Of a stretch of 64,000 nucleotides of DNA, positions 1 to 7,635 are shown piece after piece. Location of the stretch: positions 1-64,000 of the forward strand of contig JAFEMX010000002.1 in assembly GCA_016892645.1 (NCBI GenBank). Reading direction: 5' to 3'. A model generated the notes under the pieces. That model was not told the DNA's origin. It made no database searches and saw only the letters and a program-made list of their open reading frames with translations. Positions within the stretch are counted from its first letter, which is position 1, and each line of letters opens with the position of its first letter. Position numbers and translations under genes: made by a program. This DNA comes from Micrococcaceae bacterium RIT 802. Lineage in GTDB: Bacteria > Actinomycetota > Actinomycetes > Actinomycetales > Micrococcaceae.

Positions 1-139
1 TTCCTCATCAAGGCGACGTGGTGCACCCGATGGGATGCTGGTCAACGTCCGACCCTATAGAGGTGATGTGGATAACAGAAGTACTCGTTTAACGCTGATT
101 CAGAGCCTGCGCATATGGATGCAGGTCAACCGTTCCAGG

Positions 140-742
140 TCAGTTCGCGACGGTGAAGCGGCGGTGGCGGTGCTTCGGCTCCTCCAGCTCGTCGAGCACC
201 GCCACCGCGAAGTCCTGGGTGGAGATGGCATCGCCGACAGGGGAGTCCGCACCCAGCGTGTAGGTGCCGGTGCGTTCACCGGGCGCGATGACCGGCGCCG
301 GGGCAAGCATCGTCCAGTCCAGGCCGGAGGCCGAGTTGTAGTTCTCCATCACCGCGACCATGGCCCGGGATTCGGCTTCGTATTCCGGGGGGAAGCCCGG
401 CTGGTCCACGAGCAGCCCGCCGTCGACCATGGTGCTGCCGGCACCGCCGACGACGAAGACGCGGGCCGGGACCAGGGTCTCGCTGATCGCCTCGTGGGCG
501 TCGATGAAGTCCTGTGGATCCCCACCGTCGCGCGAGGGCGGGACCGAGAAGACGACGACGTCATGGTCGGCCGCCAGCGCCCGGTAGGCCGCGAGGTCGC
601 CGAGCTCGGCGGTGGCGGAGGCCGCGCCGTCGACCGGCGTTCCCTTCCGGGATACGGCGGTGACCTCGTGGCCGCGGCCGAGTGCCTCGCTGGCGATCTG
701 GCTGCCGACCATGCCGGTGGCCCCGTAGATGGCGATCTTCAT
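140..742 (-). CDS. NAD(P)-binding epimerase/NmrA-like oxidoreductase
   Basis: A 200-residue Rossmann-fold protein of the atypical short-chain dehydrogenase (NAD(P)H-binding, NmrA/YwnB-like) group. The dinucleotide-binding motif GATGMVG lies at residues 7-13 directly after the first beta strand, and the length suits the single-domain family. The start at 742 is preceded by a GAGAGGG ribosome-binding sequence. It is transcribed divergently from an HxlR regulator 80 bp away. HxlR-type regulators commonly control a neighbouring oxidoreductase, so this is the likely target (inference). The natural substrate cannot be told from sequence; the group includes quinone and flavin reductases as well as non-enzymatic redox sensors. 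Confidence 0.9.
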   Translation of the reverse strand: MKIAIYGATGMVGSQIASEALGRGHEVTAVSRKGTPVDGAASATAELGDLAAYRALAADHDVVVFSVPPSRDGGDPQDFIDAHEAISETLVPARVFVVGGAGSTMVDGGLLVDQPGFPPEYEAESRAMVAVMENYNSASGLDWTMLAPAPVIAPGERTGTYTLGADSPVGDAISTQDFAVAVLDELEEPKHRHRRFTVAN

Positions 743-786
743 GGTGAATCCCTCTCGTGAATGGCTGATGCCCCAATGCTATGCAT

Positions 787-830
787 TTGATACCCGGTAC
801 CTCAAAGTCATAAAGTATCCCGATGGATAC
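787..830 (+). promoter_or_regulatory. hxlR promoter with dyad over the start codon
   Basis: TTGATA at 787-792 and TAAAGT at 811-816 resemble -35 and -10 boxes. A perfect 6+4+6 dyad, GTATCC at 815-820 and GGATAC at 825-830, covers the hxlR start codon at 823. A related half-site pair (GATACC and GGTAC) lies at 789-800, towards the divergent oxidoreductase. Transcription would begin at about the ATG, giving a leaderless, probably autorepressed message. Promoter assignment is by eye. Confidence 0.5.
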
Positions 831-1206
831 CATTGGCCCCTTCGACGTCATGGACGTCGACTGCCCGTCCCGTCTGGTCCTGCAACGCATCGGCGACAAG
901 TGGACGCCCTTGGTCATGCAGGCGCTCAAGGCAGGACCGGGCAGGTTCACCGCGATCCGCTCCGCCGTCGGCGGCGTCACCCCCAAGGTACTGACGCAAA
1001 CGCTGCGCACGCTCGAACGTGACGGCCTTGTTGCGCGCACGGTTTACGCACAGGTCCCCCCGCGCGTCGACTACGCCCTCACCGGTCTCGGTGCCACCTT
1101 GCTGGAACCCCTCGACGCCGTCCGCCGCTGGGCCGAGGAGCATGCCGGTGCGATCCTCGAATCCCGCGACGCCTACGACGACCGCCAGGAGGCTTCTCGT
1201 GCCTGA
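823..1206 (+). CDS. HxlR-family winged-helix transcriptional regulator
   Basis: A 127-residue MarR-like winged-helix protein of the HxlR family, which act as dimers, often sensing aldehydes, quinones or oxidants. The hallmark N-terminal Cys-Pro is present (Cys14 followed by PSRLVLQRIGDKWT), as is the recognition helix region with TPKVLTQTLRTLERDGLV and the wing VPPRVDYALT. The conserved N-terminal cysteine is the redox-reactive residue in characterised family members such as YodB and HypR (family knowledge). The gene overlaps the following Nudix GTG start by 8 bases, so the two are probably co-transcribed. A dyad over its own start codon suggests autoregulation and control of the divergent NAD(P)-binding gene. 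Confidence 0.93.
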   Translation: MDTIGPFDVMDVDCPSRLVLQRIGDKWTPLVMQALKAGPGRFTAIRSAVGGVTPKVLTQTLRTLERDGLVARTVYAQVPPRVDYALTGLGATLLEPLDAVRRWAEEHAGAILESRDAYDDRQEASRA

Positions 1207-1930
1207 AGACGTCCCCCCGCCCGGGTTGCACGGCGACGCCGCCACCGTGGTCGTGCTGCGTGAATCGCCCCGCGGGCCGCAGGTGCTCCTGCTTGAACGC
1301 CCCTCGCATCGAGGGTCCTTCGCCGGCGCCTGGGTCTTCCCGGGCGGATACGTCGATCCCGAGGATCGCGATATCCCCCCGGGCCACGACGGCGATGCCC
1401 GGGATCCGCTGGCGGCCGCTGCCCTGCGCGCGGGGGTACGCGAGACACGCGAGGAGACCGGATTGGAGGTCCGCGAGGCCGAACTGGCCGCCTTCTCGGT
1501 GTGGACCCCGCCGCCTACCGCCCCGAAGCGCCTCCGCACCTGGTTCTTCCTGGCCATCCTCGACACCTCGGCGCAAGGGCAGATCACCCTGAGCCCCGAC
1601 GAGCACGTCGACCACGTCTGGCTGAGCCCGGCCGAGGCGCTGGAGCGCCACGGCGAGGGCAAGATCAGCCTGGTGCCCCCCACGTGGATGACGCTGCGCT
1701 GGCTCTCCCGCCAGGCCACCGCCGCCGGCGCGGTGGAGGCGGCCCGTCGCAAGCCCCCGGCGGATTTCAGGAGCTTGCGCACCCTCGACGAGGACGGCCA
1801 GCCCATCGTGGCGTGGGTCGGCGACGAGGCCTACGACCTCGACGGACTGGCCGGGCCCGCCGGGGCGCGGAACCGGATCCGGCTCGGTTCGTTGCCGTGG
1901 ATCCGGGAGCGGACCGCCCCCACGACGTAA
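1199..1930 (+). CDS. Nudix hydrolase (NUDT7/19-like, long insert)
   Basis: A 243-residue Nudix hydrolase. The GTG start at 1199 is chosen because AGGAGG lies five bases upstream at 1188-1193; longer in-frame extensions lack such a site. The Nudix box is split as in NUDT7/NUDT19-like proteins: GGYVDPE, an insert of about 25 residues, then RETREETGLEV, which carries the metal-binding glutamates. Family members hydrolyse nucleoside diphosphates linked to another moiety, often CoA or nucleotide sugars; the substrate here is unknown. It overlaps the upstream HxlR gene by 8 bases. About 70 C-terminal residues lie beyond the catalytic domain and contain no motif I recognise. Confidence 0.9.
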   Translation: MPEDVPPPGLHGDAATVVVLRESPRGPQVLLLERPSHRGSFAGAWVFPGGYVDPEDRDIPPGHDGDARDPLAAAALRAGVRETREETGLEVREAELAAFSVWTPPPTAPKRLRTWFFLAILDTSAQGQITLSPDEHVDHVWLSPAEALERHGEGKISLVPPTWMTLRWLSRQATAAGAVEAARRKPPADFRSLRTLDEDGQPIVAWVGDEAYDLDGLAGPAGARNRIRLGSLPWIRERTAPTT

Positions 1931-2013
1931 CGCAGCAAAAAAGCGTTGAGTGTGATCTGTGTTACTGCTAGTCTCGGCACCGCAATATGAAACTGAACCC
2001 ACATTGTGAGGCG

Positions 2014-2031
2014 GCCGCCCTGTCGGGCGGC
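2014..2031 (+). other. GC-rich hairpin in the ABC-operon leader
   Basis: GCCGCCC at 2014-2020 and GGGCGGC at 2025-2031 form a perfect seven-pair stem with a TGTC loop, 41 bases before the ABC ATPase start. No U-tract follows, so it is not a standard terminator. It could be part of a structured 5' leader, but I cannot match it to a known riboswitch class. Confidence 0.35.
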
Positions 2032-2072
2032 TGGCCACGGGGTTCCGAGGTCAAACGCGGGGAAGAGCAGCG

Positions 2073-2915
2073 ATGAGGCAGCCGGATCAAACAGAAGCAC
2101 CGGACTATGCGGTGGAACTGAACGCATGCAGCAAGGAGTTCACCACTCCCCATGGCGGCACCTACCAGGCGGTGCAGGACATCGACCTCAAGGTCGAGCC
2201 CGGCCGCTTTGTCTCGATCGTCGGTCCGACGGGCTCCGGGAAATCCACGATCCTGCACATGGCCGCCGGCCTGTTGGAGCCGAGTGCGGGCACCGCGGCC
2301 AGTTTCGGCGTCCCCGTGCGGGGCGTGAACCGCCGGGCCTCCTACATGTTCCAACAGGACGCCCTGCTTCCGTGGAAAACGGTGATCGACAACGTCAGCT
2401 TGGGGTTGACCATGGCCGGGGTCCCCAAGCCGGAGGCGAACGACCGTGCCCGCAGGTGGCTCGAAAAGGTGGGGCTGAAGAACTTCACCGACCGTTATCC
2501 GCATCAACTCAGCGGCGGGATGCGCAAGCGCACCTCGCTGGCGCAGGCCTGGATCGTGGATCCGGACATCCTGCTCATGGACGAGCCGTTCTCCGCGCTG
2601 GACGTCCAGACCCGCCAGATCATGGAAAACGAATTGCTGGCGTTGTGGCAGGAATCCGGCAAGGCGGTCGTGTTCATCACCCACGACCTCGACGAGGCCA
2701 TTGCCCTCTCGGACGAGGTGATCATCCTGGGCGCCGGTCCCGGCAGCACCGTGGTCGGCCGCTACGACATCACCATTCCCCGTCCGCGGGACCTGCTGGA
2801 GATCCGCGATGACCCACAGTTCGTCGAACTGCACCGGGAAATCTGGGGGCGTCTGAAGATCGAGGTCTCGCGCACCTACCAATCGACGGTTCGACAGGAA
2901 GGCGGAGCGGCATGA
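2073..2915 (+). CDS. ABC transporter ATP-binding protein (SsuB/TauB/NrtD type)
   Basis: A 280-residue ATPase of the nitrate/sulfonate/taurine importer family. Walker A (GPTGSGKST) is near residue 50, the Q-loop context is MFQQDALLPW, the signature is LSGGM near 147, Walker B is ILLMDEP near 169, and the switch histidine lies in ITHDLDEA. GGGGAAGAG precedes the ATG. The stop overlaps the permease start (ATGA at 2912), and permease and binding-protein genes follow, giving a complete importer. LLPWKTV after the Q-loop is typical of SsuB/TauB-like ATPases. The transported solute could be an alkanesulfonate, taurine, nitrate, or a pyrimidine/thiamine precursor; no neighbour resolves this. Confidence 0.93.
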   Translation: MRQPDQTEAPDYAVELNACSKEFTTPHGGTYQAVQDIDLKVEPGRFVSIVGPTGSGKSTILHMAAGLLEPSAGTAASFGVPVRGVNRRASYMFQQDALLPWKTVIDNVSLGLTMAGVPKPEANDRARRWLEKVGLKNFTDRYPHQLSGGMRKRTSLAQAWIVDPDILLMDEPFSALDVQTRQIMENELLALWQESGKAVVFITHDLDEAIALSDEVIILGAGPGSTVVGRYDITIPRPRDLLEIRDDPQFVELHREIWGRLKIEVSRTYQSTVRQEGGAA

Positions 2916-3748
2916 GCACCACCACCGAACGCACCGGACGGAACGCCGGCGTGGCGCGCCAGCGACCCCGCCGAAGGGCCGGCGTCACCGGGCCGGGAGT
3001 GCGCGCCGGGCAGGTCGGGCTCACCGTCCTCGTCCTCATCGCCTGGGAACTGCTGTGCAGGGTCGGGGTCATCGACGACTTCTTCTTCCCGCGGCCCTCG
3101 GAGATCCTGAAGACGGTGTGGGAGTGGGTGGGTTCCGGATTTGTCTTCCCCCATCTGCTGATCACCCTCGAGGAAGCGGCGCTGGCCTTCATCACCGGTG
3201 CCGCTGCCGGGCTCCTGCTCGGTTTTCTGCTGGCCCGGGTGCACTTCCTCGAGCAGCTCTTCGAACCGTTCCTGAAGATGTTCAATGCACTCCCGCGCGT
3301 GGTGCTCGCGCCCATCTTCCTGCTCTGGTTCGGCCTGGGCATCTGGTCGAAGGTGGCGTTCGGGTTCACCCTGGTCTTCTTCATCGTCTTCTTCAACACC
3401 CTGGAGGGCGTCAAGAGCGTCGATCGTGTCCTGATCGACAACGCCCGCATGCTCGGAGCCAGCGAACGCCAGCTGCTGCGCCACGTCTTCATCCCCAGTG
3501 CACTGACATGGATCTTCTCGAGCCTGCATATCAGCGTGGGGTTCGCCATCACCGGTGCGGTGGTCGGTGAATACCTCGGCGCTTCGGCGGGCATGGGGTA
3601 TGCCATCGCCCAGGCCCAGGGCGTTTTCGACACCACGGGCGTCTTCGCGGGGATGTTCATCCTGATGTTCGTGGTCCTGATCATCGACCTTCTCGTCAAC
3701 CGCGTCGAACGGCACCTGCTGCGCTGGCGCCCCACCAACAACGGCTAG
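2912..3748 (+). CDS. ABC transporter permease (SsuC/TauC type)
   Basis: A 278-residue integral membrane permease with about six transmembrane segments. The cytoplasmic coupling segment (DNARMLGASERQLLRHVFIP) is the EAA-like loop that contacts the ATPase. A basic N-terminus of about 30 residues precedes the first helix. The start overlaps the ATPase stop by four bases, indicating translational coupling. Together with the upstream ATPase and downstream lipoprotein it forms a NrtABC/SsuABC-like uptake system in the cytoplasmic membrane. Confidence 0.92.
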   Translation: MSTTTERTGRNAGVARQRPRRRAGVTGPGVRAGQVGLTVLVLIAWELLCRVGVIDDFFFPRPSEILKTVWEWVGSGFVFPHLLITLEEAALAFITGAAAGLLLGFLLARVHFLEQLFEPFLKMFNALPRVVLAPIFLLWFGLGIWSKVAFGFTLVFFIVFFNTLEGVKSVDRVLIDNARMLGASERQLLRHVFIPSALTWIFSSLHISVGFAITGAVVGEYLGASAGMGYAIAQAQGVFDTTGVFAGMFILMFVVLIIDLLVNRVERHLLRWRPTNNG

Positions 3749-3790
3749 CCCGACCATCCCGGCCGGAAAACCATCATGAAAGGAAGATCC

Positions 3791-4870
3791 ATGAAACAGC
3801 ACACGATGCCACATGCACCCCGCCGCCGGATGGCCAAGGGGGCGGCATTGGTGGCCGGACTTGCACTCCTGCTCTCGGCCTGCGGAACCCCCGCAGCGAC
3901 ACCACCGGGGCAATCCGCGGCCGGGGACTCGGGCGGAGGCGGCGAGAAGGTCACCATCGGGGTCGGCGGCCAGACGCTGTTGACCTACCTCCCCACCACG
4001 CTGGCGGAGCAGTTGGGCTTCTACGAGAAGCAGGGGCTCGACGTCGACCTGCAGGACCTGCAGGGCGGATCGAAGGCATTGACCGCGATGATCGGCGGCA
4101 GCACGGATGTCACCAGCGGGTACTACGAGCACACCATCCAGATGCAGGCCAAGAAGCAGTCCATCGAGGCGTTTGTGAACGAGAACCTCTCGTCGGGCCT
4201 GGCCCTTGTCGTTGCGCCCAAGAACGAGGGCAGCATCACCTCGCTGAAGGACCTGAAGGGCAAGAACGTCGGTGTCACCGCGCCGGGATCGTCGACCGAC
4301 ATGTTCGTGAAGTTCCTGTTGACCAAGGACGGGATGAAGGGGACGGACGCCTCGGTGTCAGCGGTCGGCGCCGGATCCTCGGCGGTTGCGGCCGTGGAGA
4401 ACGGGCAGGTGGATGCCGCCGTCATGCTCGAGCCGGATATCTCGGTACTGGCCAAACGGATCGGCCATGATCCGAAGATCATCGCGGACGTGCGGACTCC
4501 GGAAGGCCTCAAGAAGGTCTTCGGAGCCTCGGCCTGGCCGTCGTCGAGCCTGTACGCGAAGACCGACTGGCTGCAGAAGAACCCCGAGACGGCGAAGAAG
4601 CTCGCCGCGGCCATCCAGGAGACGTTGCAGTGGATCTCCGACCACAGCGGCGAGGAGATCGCCGCGAAGATGCCCGAGAAGTTTGCCGGCGGCGATGAGA
4701 AGCAGTACGCCAAGGTCATCGGGGACCTCAAGAAGACGCTGAGCACGAACGGCGAATTCACCGAAGAGGGGGTTCAGGCGGTGCTGGAAACCCAGCGGGT
4801 CGCCAACCCCGAGGTGGGGGACAAGGAGATCGACCTGTCCAAGACCTACACCAATGAATTCCTGAAATAG
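3791..4870 (+). CDS. ABC transporter substrate-binding lipoprotein (NrtA/SsuA type)
   Basis: A 359-residue solute receptor. I choose the ATG at 3791 because AAAGGAAG immediately precedes it at 3779-3786; an ATG at 3776 would add five residues. The N-terminus is a lipoprotein signal, with a basic region, a hydrophobic stretch and a lipobox ending LSAC, with the lipid-modified cysteine at residue 31. The mature part reads as an NMT1/THI5-like periplasmic-binding fold, including GSKALTAMIGGSTDVTSGYY and LKGKNVGVTAPGSSTDMF. It would hand substrate to the ABC permease just upstream. The ligand cannot be deduced, and sulfonate, taurine and nitrate remain the usual candidates. Confidence 0.92.
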   Translation: MKQHTMPHAPRRRMAKGAALVAGLALLLSACGTPAATPPGQSAAGDSGGGGEKVTIGVGGQTLLTYLPTTLAEQLGFYEKQGLDVDLQDLQGGSKALTAMIGGSTDVTSGYYEHTIQMQAKKQSIEAFVNENLSSGLALVVAPKNEGSITSLKDLKGKNVGVTAPGSSTDMFVKFLLTKDGMKGTDASVSAVGAGSSAVAAVENGQVDAAVMLEPDISVLAKRIGHDPKIIADVRTPEGLKKVFGASAWPSSSLYAKTDWLQKNPETAKKLAAAIQETLQWISDHSGEEIAAKMPEKFAGGDEKQYAKVIGDLKKTLSTNGEFTEEGVQAVLETQRVANPEVGDKEIDLSKTYTNEFLK

Positions 4871-4884
4871 GCGGGTCGGCGGGA

Positions 4885-4925
4885 GCGGCCGGGGTCGGGG
4901 CACATCGTGCCCGGATCCCGGCCGC
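4885..4925. terminator. bidirectional terminator between the ABC operon and aminotransferase
   Basis: GCGGCCGGG at 4885-4893 pairs with CCCGGCCGC at 4917-4925, and an inner stem of GGGCAC (4898-4903) pairs with GTGCCC (4907-4912). The hairpin sits between two convergent genes, with TTGTTG after it on the plus strand. The structure is directly visible; the terminator role is inferred. Confidence 0.7.
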
Positions 4926-4958
4926 TTGTTGCCGTGGGGGCCCCGGGGGCGGAGACGC

Positions 4959-6254
4959 TCAGGCCGCGTCGATGGCGCGTTTCAGAACTCCGGCCAGCCG
5001 CTTGACGCCCTCGGTGATCTTCTCCGGCTCGACCGCGCTGAAGGCCAGCCGCAACCGGTTGTTCGGCTCGTCGTCGGGGGTGAACGCGGCCCCGGGGATG
5101 AACACGACGCCGTCGTCGATCGCCTGGGCCAGCAGCGGGTAGGTGTCGATCCCGGCCGGGAGGGTGACCCAGATGAAGAAGCCGCCTTCCGGCGTCGTCC
5201 ATTGCACGCCCGCGGGCATGTGCTCCTGAAGGGCGGAGAGCATGGTGGCGCAGCGCTCGGCGTAGAGTCCGCGGTAGGTGGCGATCTGCCCGCGCCAGTC
5301 GTGCCCGTCCAGGTAACTGGTGATCAGCAGCTGGTTCAGCGTCGGCGGGCAGAGGACCACTGCCTCGCTGGCCAGGTAGAAGCGCCGGGTCAGGTGAGCG
5401 GGCAGCAGCGCCCAGCCGATGCGCAGGCCCGGGGCCAGGATCTTGGAGAACGAGCCCATGTAGATGACGTCGTCCGGGTTTCCGGCGCGCAGCGGGGCGT
5501 ACGGTTCGCCGTCGAACTTCAGCAGCCCGTAGGGGTTGTCCTCGAGGACCAGGATGTTGGCGTCGCGGCAGATGTCCACGATCTCCTGGCGGCGTTCGGC
5601 GGCCAGCGAGATGCCCGAGGGGTTGTTGAAGTTCGGGATCGTGTAGAGGAACTTGATGCGCCCGCCGCGCTCGTTGACCTCGGCGATGCGGGCCCGCAGC
5701 TGGTCCGGGACGAGGCCGTGCTCGTCCATCGGGACCGACTCGACCTGGATCTGGTGGGCCTCGAAGGTGTTCAGGGCGCCGACATAGGTCGGATCCTCGC
5801 ACAGGACGACGTCGCCGGGGTCGCAGAAGACCTTGCAGGCCACGTCCTGCGCGGACTGCGAACCGGTGGTGACCACGACGTTCTCCGGATCCGCGCCGGT
5901 GATGCCCTCCTCCGCCATGACCTCGCAGATGTGCTCGCGCAGCTCGATGGTCCCCTTGCCGCCGCCGTACTGCAGGGCGGTCATGCCCTGCTCGGCAATG
6001 AGCTGGTGGGCCATGGTCCCGATCTTCTCCAGCGGGAGCGACGCCAGGTAGGGGTTTCCGCCCGCGAGGGACACCAGGCCGGGGCGCAGCGAGATGTCGA
6101 AGACGTCGCGCACGGCCGACTGCTTGATGTTGGCCGCGCGCTCGGAGAAGAGGCTTTCGTGGCGGGCCGAGGCCTCCGCCCGTTCGATGGCCAGCTCCGA
6201 TTCGGTCGGCAGCGCTTCGGGGTCCTGTGCGGTGGTGTTCTGGGATGTGCTCAC
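4959..6254 (-). CDS. PLP-dependent class I aminotransferase (2-aminoadipate/LysN type)
   Basis: A roughly 431-residue fold-type I aminotransferase. The pyridoxal-phosphate lysine is in GSFSKILAPGLRIGW, with the usual VTTGSQSAQD, CEDPTYVG and TIPNFNNPSG segments. This pattern belongs to the MocR-domain/LysN-like group that acts on 2-aminoadipate or branched-chain and aromatic amino acids. The start is unsettled. GTG at 6254 gives the ordinary-looking N-terminus STSQNT, but in-frame GTG at 6260 and ATG at 6284 (adding ten Cys-rich residues) also exist, and none has a good ribosome-binding site. The message may be leaderless. It stands alone, convergent with the ABC importer. Confidence 0.9.
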   Translation of the reverse strand: MSTSQNTTAQDPEALPTESELAIERAEASARHESLFSERAANIKQSAVRDVFDISLRPGLVSLAGGNPYLASLPLEKIGTMAHQLIAEQGMTALQYGGGKGTIELREHICEVMAEEGITGADPENVVVTTGSQSAQDVACKVFCDPGDVVLCEDPTYVGALNTFEAHQIQVESVPMDEHGLVPDQLRARIAEVNERGGRIKFLYTIPNFNNPSGISLAAERRQEIVDICRDANILVLEDNPYGLLKFDGEPYAPLRAGNPDDVIYMGSFSKILAPGLRIGWALLPAHLTRRFYLASEAVVLCPPTLNQLLITSYLDGHDWRGQIATYRGLYAERCATMLSALQEHMPAGVQWTTPEGGFFIWVTLPAGIDTYPLLAQAIDDGVVFIPGAAFTPDDEPNNRLRLAFSAVEPEKITEGVKRLAGVLKRAIDAA

Positions 6255-6345
6255 CCTCACATGGTAACAACAGGGGTTCACCATGAGGCAACAGTTGTTC
6301 CCGAAATGATTCTCTCGTCGCCGGGATTTCCTGCACGACGACGGA

Positions 6346-6365
6346 GCCCCGGTTTATGCCGGGGC
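6346..6365 (-). terminator. hairpin overlapping the stop of the HTH gene
   Basis: GCCCCGG at 6346-6352 pairs with CCGGGGC at 6359-6365 around a six-base loop. On the minus strand the stem overlaps the stop codon of the HTH gene (stop at 6354-6356). There is no clear U-tract, so terminator function is only plausible. Confidence 0.35.
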
Positions 6366-6791
6366 GTCACCCGGGTCATCTGCTCCGGCGGCCCGATGGG
6401 TGGCCTCCCGCGCCGCATCGCGGGCGGCCACCCACGCCGCGACATCCGTCGGCTTGATGCGCCGGTGGCTGCCGCGATACTCCACCGGGATCGTCCCGGC
6501 GTCGGTGAGATTGCGCATGTAGGTGTTGGAGACTCCGGCCAACCGCGCGGCCTGCGACGTGTTCAGCCATCGCTCCGCCGTGCTGAGCACGACGGCCTCC
6601 CCGGCGGCGAGCCGCCCGAGCAGATCCAGCACGGAGGCCGTTGCCGCCGGAGGCAGGCGCACCGCGGTGCCGTTGACGAACACGGTGGCGTCGGGCGACT
6701 CGGCCAGGGCGGCGGCCAGGCGTTCGGCATCGGCCCCCGTCAACGCCTCGTGCTGGGTGGTCTTCGTCAGGGCGGTGGTCTCCTGTGGCAT
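6354..6791 (-). CDS. helix-turn-helix (excisionase-type) DNA-binding protein, orphan antitoxin-like
   Basis: A 145-residue protein whose C-terminal half is a MerR/excisionase-type helix-turn-helix: NTSQAARLAGVSNTYMRNL, followed by the turn and wing YRGSHRRIKPTDVAAW. The N-terminal half (LTGADAERLAAAL and LPPAATASVLDLLGRLAAGE) is the dimerisation-type region seen in actinobacterial antitoxins that normally precede a PIN-domain toxin. No PIN gene follows; the next gene is the unrelated aminotransferase. The start is uncertain because the GGAGG before the ATG is only one base away. It lies 22 bp after the DUF2848 gene on the same strand and may be co-transcribed with it. Confidence 0.8.
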   Translation of the reverse strand: MPQETTALTKTTQHEALTGADAERLAAALAESPDATVFVNGTAVRLPPAATASVLDLLGRLAAGEAVVLSTAERWLNTSQAARLAGVSNTYMRNLTDAGTIPVEYRGSHRRIKPTDVAAWVAARDAAREATHRAAGADDPGDAPA

Positions 6792-6813
6792 GCCTCCATC
6801 ATGCCGTGCCGGC

Positions 6814-7500
6814 TCAGCCGATGGGTTGCGGCATGCGGCTGACCGCGTAGGCGAGTTCGATGGACTGCTGGCTTGCCGGATCGGACAACTCCACCCGCCA
6901 CGCGTCGGCGAACTGGTCGACGCCTTCCAGCATGGCCACCGTGCCGGAGATGAGTACCGTTCCCGGCCGGTCCAGACCCCGCTCGCGGAGGACCCCCAGC
7001 CAGTAGTCGGGGGAGAGGAGCGCGGCGAGCGGGCTGTCCTGGATGAGCGCTTCTCCTCCGTCACCCTGCGTGACCCAGGCGCGCAGCCGCAGGGAATCGA
7101 GGCGGTCCCTGACGTCGTCGAGCCGCCAGGCCCGGGAGGCGATCACATCGGGCCCGGCGTTCTTGCTCCACGCGACACCGTGCACCTCGAGGTCCCGGTC
7201 GGTATGGTCACAGGCCGCCGTGAGCAAGGGGCCGTTTTCGGTCATGACCAGGGCCCATTCGGCCTCGCCCGACGTGCGGCCGTGCTGGGCGGGGACCTGG
7301 GCCGTCTGCTGTGCCAGATAGGGGGAGACGGGGTAGAGGGCGGGGATCACGGCGGGACCGGGTATGCCCAGCAGCGCGAGTTCGTCGATGTGGGATTGGA
7401 CTTCCGACTGCTCCCTGCCCGCGTATCCGGCATTGAGCAGGGTGCTCACCTCGACGCGTTCAATGGTGCCGTCGGGGAGTTCGAAGTTCAGGGCGGTCAT
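6814..7500 (-). CDS. DUF2848 family protein
   Basis: A 228-residue protein I recognise as DUF2848 from segments such as GYAGREQSEVQSHIDELALL, PALYPVSPYL, CDHTDRDLEVHGVAWSKN and GTVAMLEGVDQF. The family is thought to be related to the fumarylacetoacetase-like fold, and its biochemical role is unknown to me. It is transcribed divergently from an MHS transporter across a region holding a dyad that resembles the one at the nearby GntR and hydrolase promoters. This places it in the same regulon and probably the same catabolic pathway (inference). No signal peptide or membrane segment is visible, so it is cytoplasmic. Confidence 0.85.
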   Translation of the reverse strand: MTALNFELPDGTIERVEVSTLLNAGYAGREQSEVQSHIDELALLGIPGPAVIPALYPVSPYLAQQTAQVPAQHGRTSGEAEWALVMTENGPLLTAACDHTDRDLEVHGVAWSKNAGPDVIASRAWRLDDVRDRLDSLRLRAWVTQGDGGEALIQDSPLAALLSPDYWLGVLRERGLDRPGTVLISGTVAMLEGVDQFADAWRVELSDPASQQSIELAYAVSRMPQPIG

Positions 7501-7583
7501 GGGACAACTTCCTGTCGAGGGGTGGGTGGATCCCGCATGTTCGGGAGCCCGGAAAATTCACGAGTATTTCGTATGCTTAATGT

Positions 7584-7599
7584 ATACACTAGGTGTTAT
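7584..7599. promoter_or_regulatory. putative GntR operator between DUF2848 and MHS transporter genes
   Basis: ATACAC at 7584-7589 faces GTGTTAT at 7593-7599 (ACAC/GTGT arms around TAG). The sequence ATACACNAGGTNT is matched again at 9673-9685 beside the GntR gene: 11 of 13 bases agree between the two copies. The site lies in the 135-bp divergent gap. Confidence 0.5.
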
Positions 7600-7635
7600 T
7601 GTGGTGGAAATCACCCCCGAACCCGAAGGAACATC

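Noticed and set aside
35-760. Plus-strand 241-codon frame at the left edge
   Set aside because: It is antisense to the NAD(P)-binding gene, which has a clear Rossmann motif and ribosome-binding site.
1931-2072. Guanidine (ykkC) or thiamine riboswitch in the ABC leader
   Set aside because: Only short GGG/CCG fragments resemble the consensus; the conserved cores of either class are absent.
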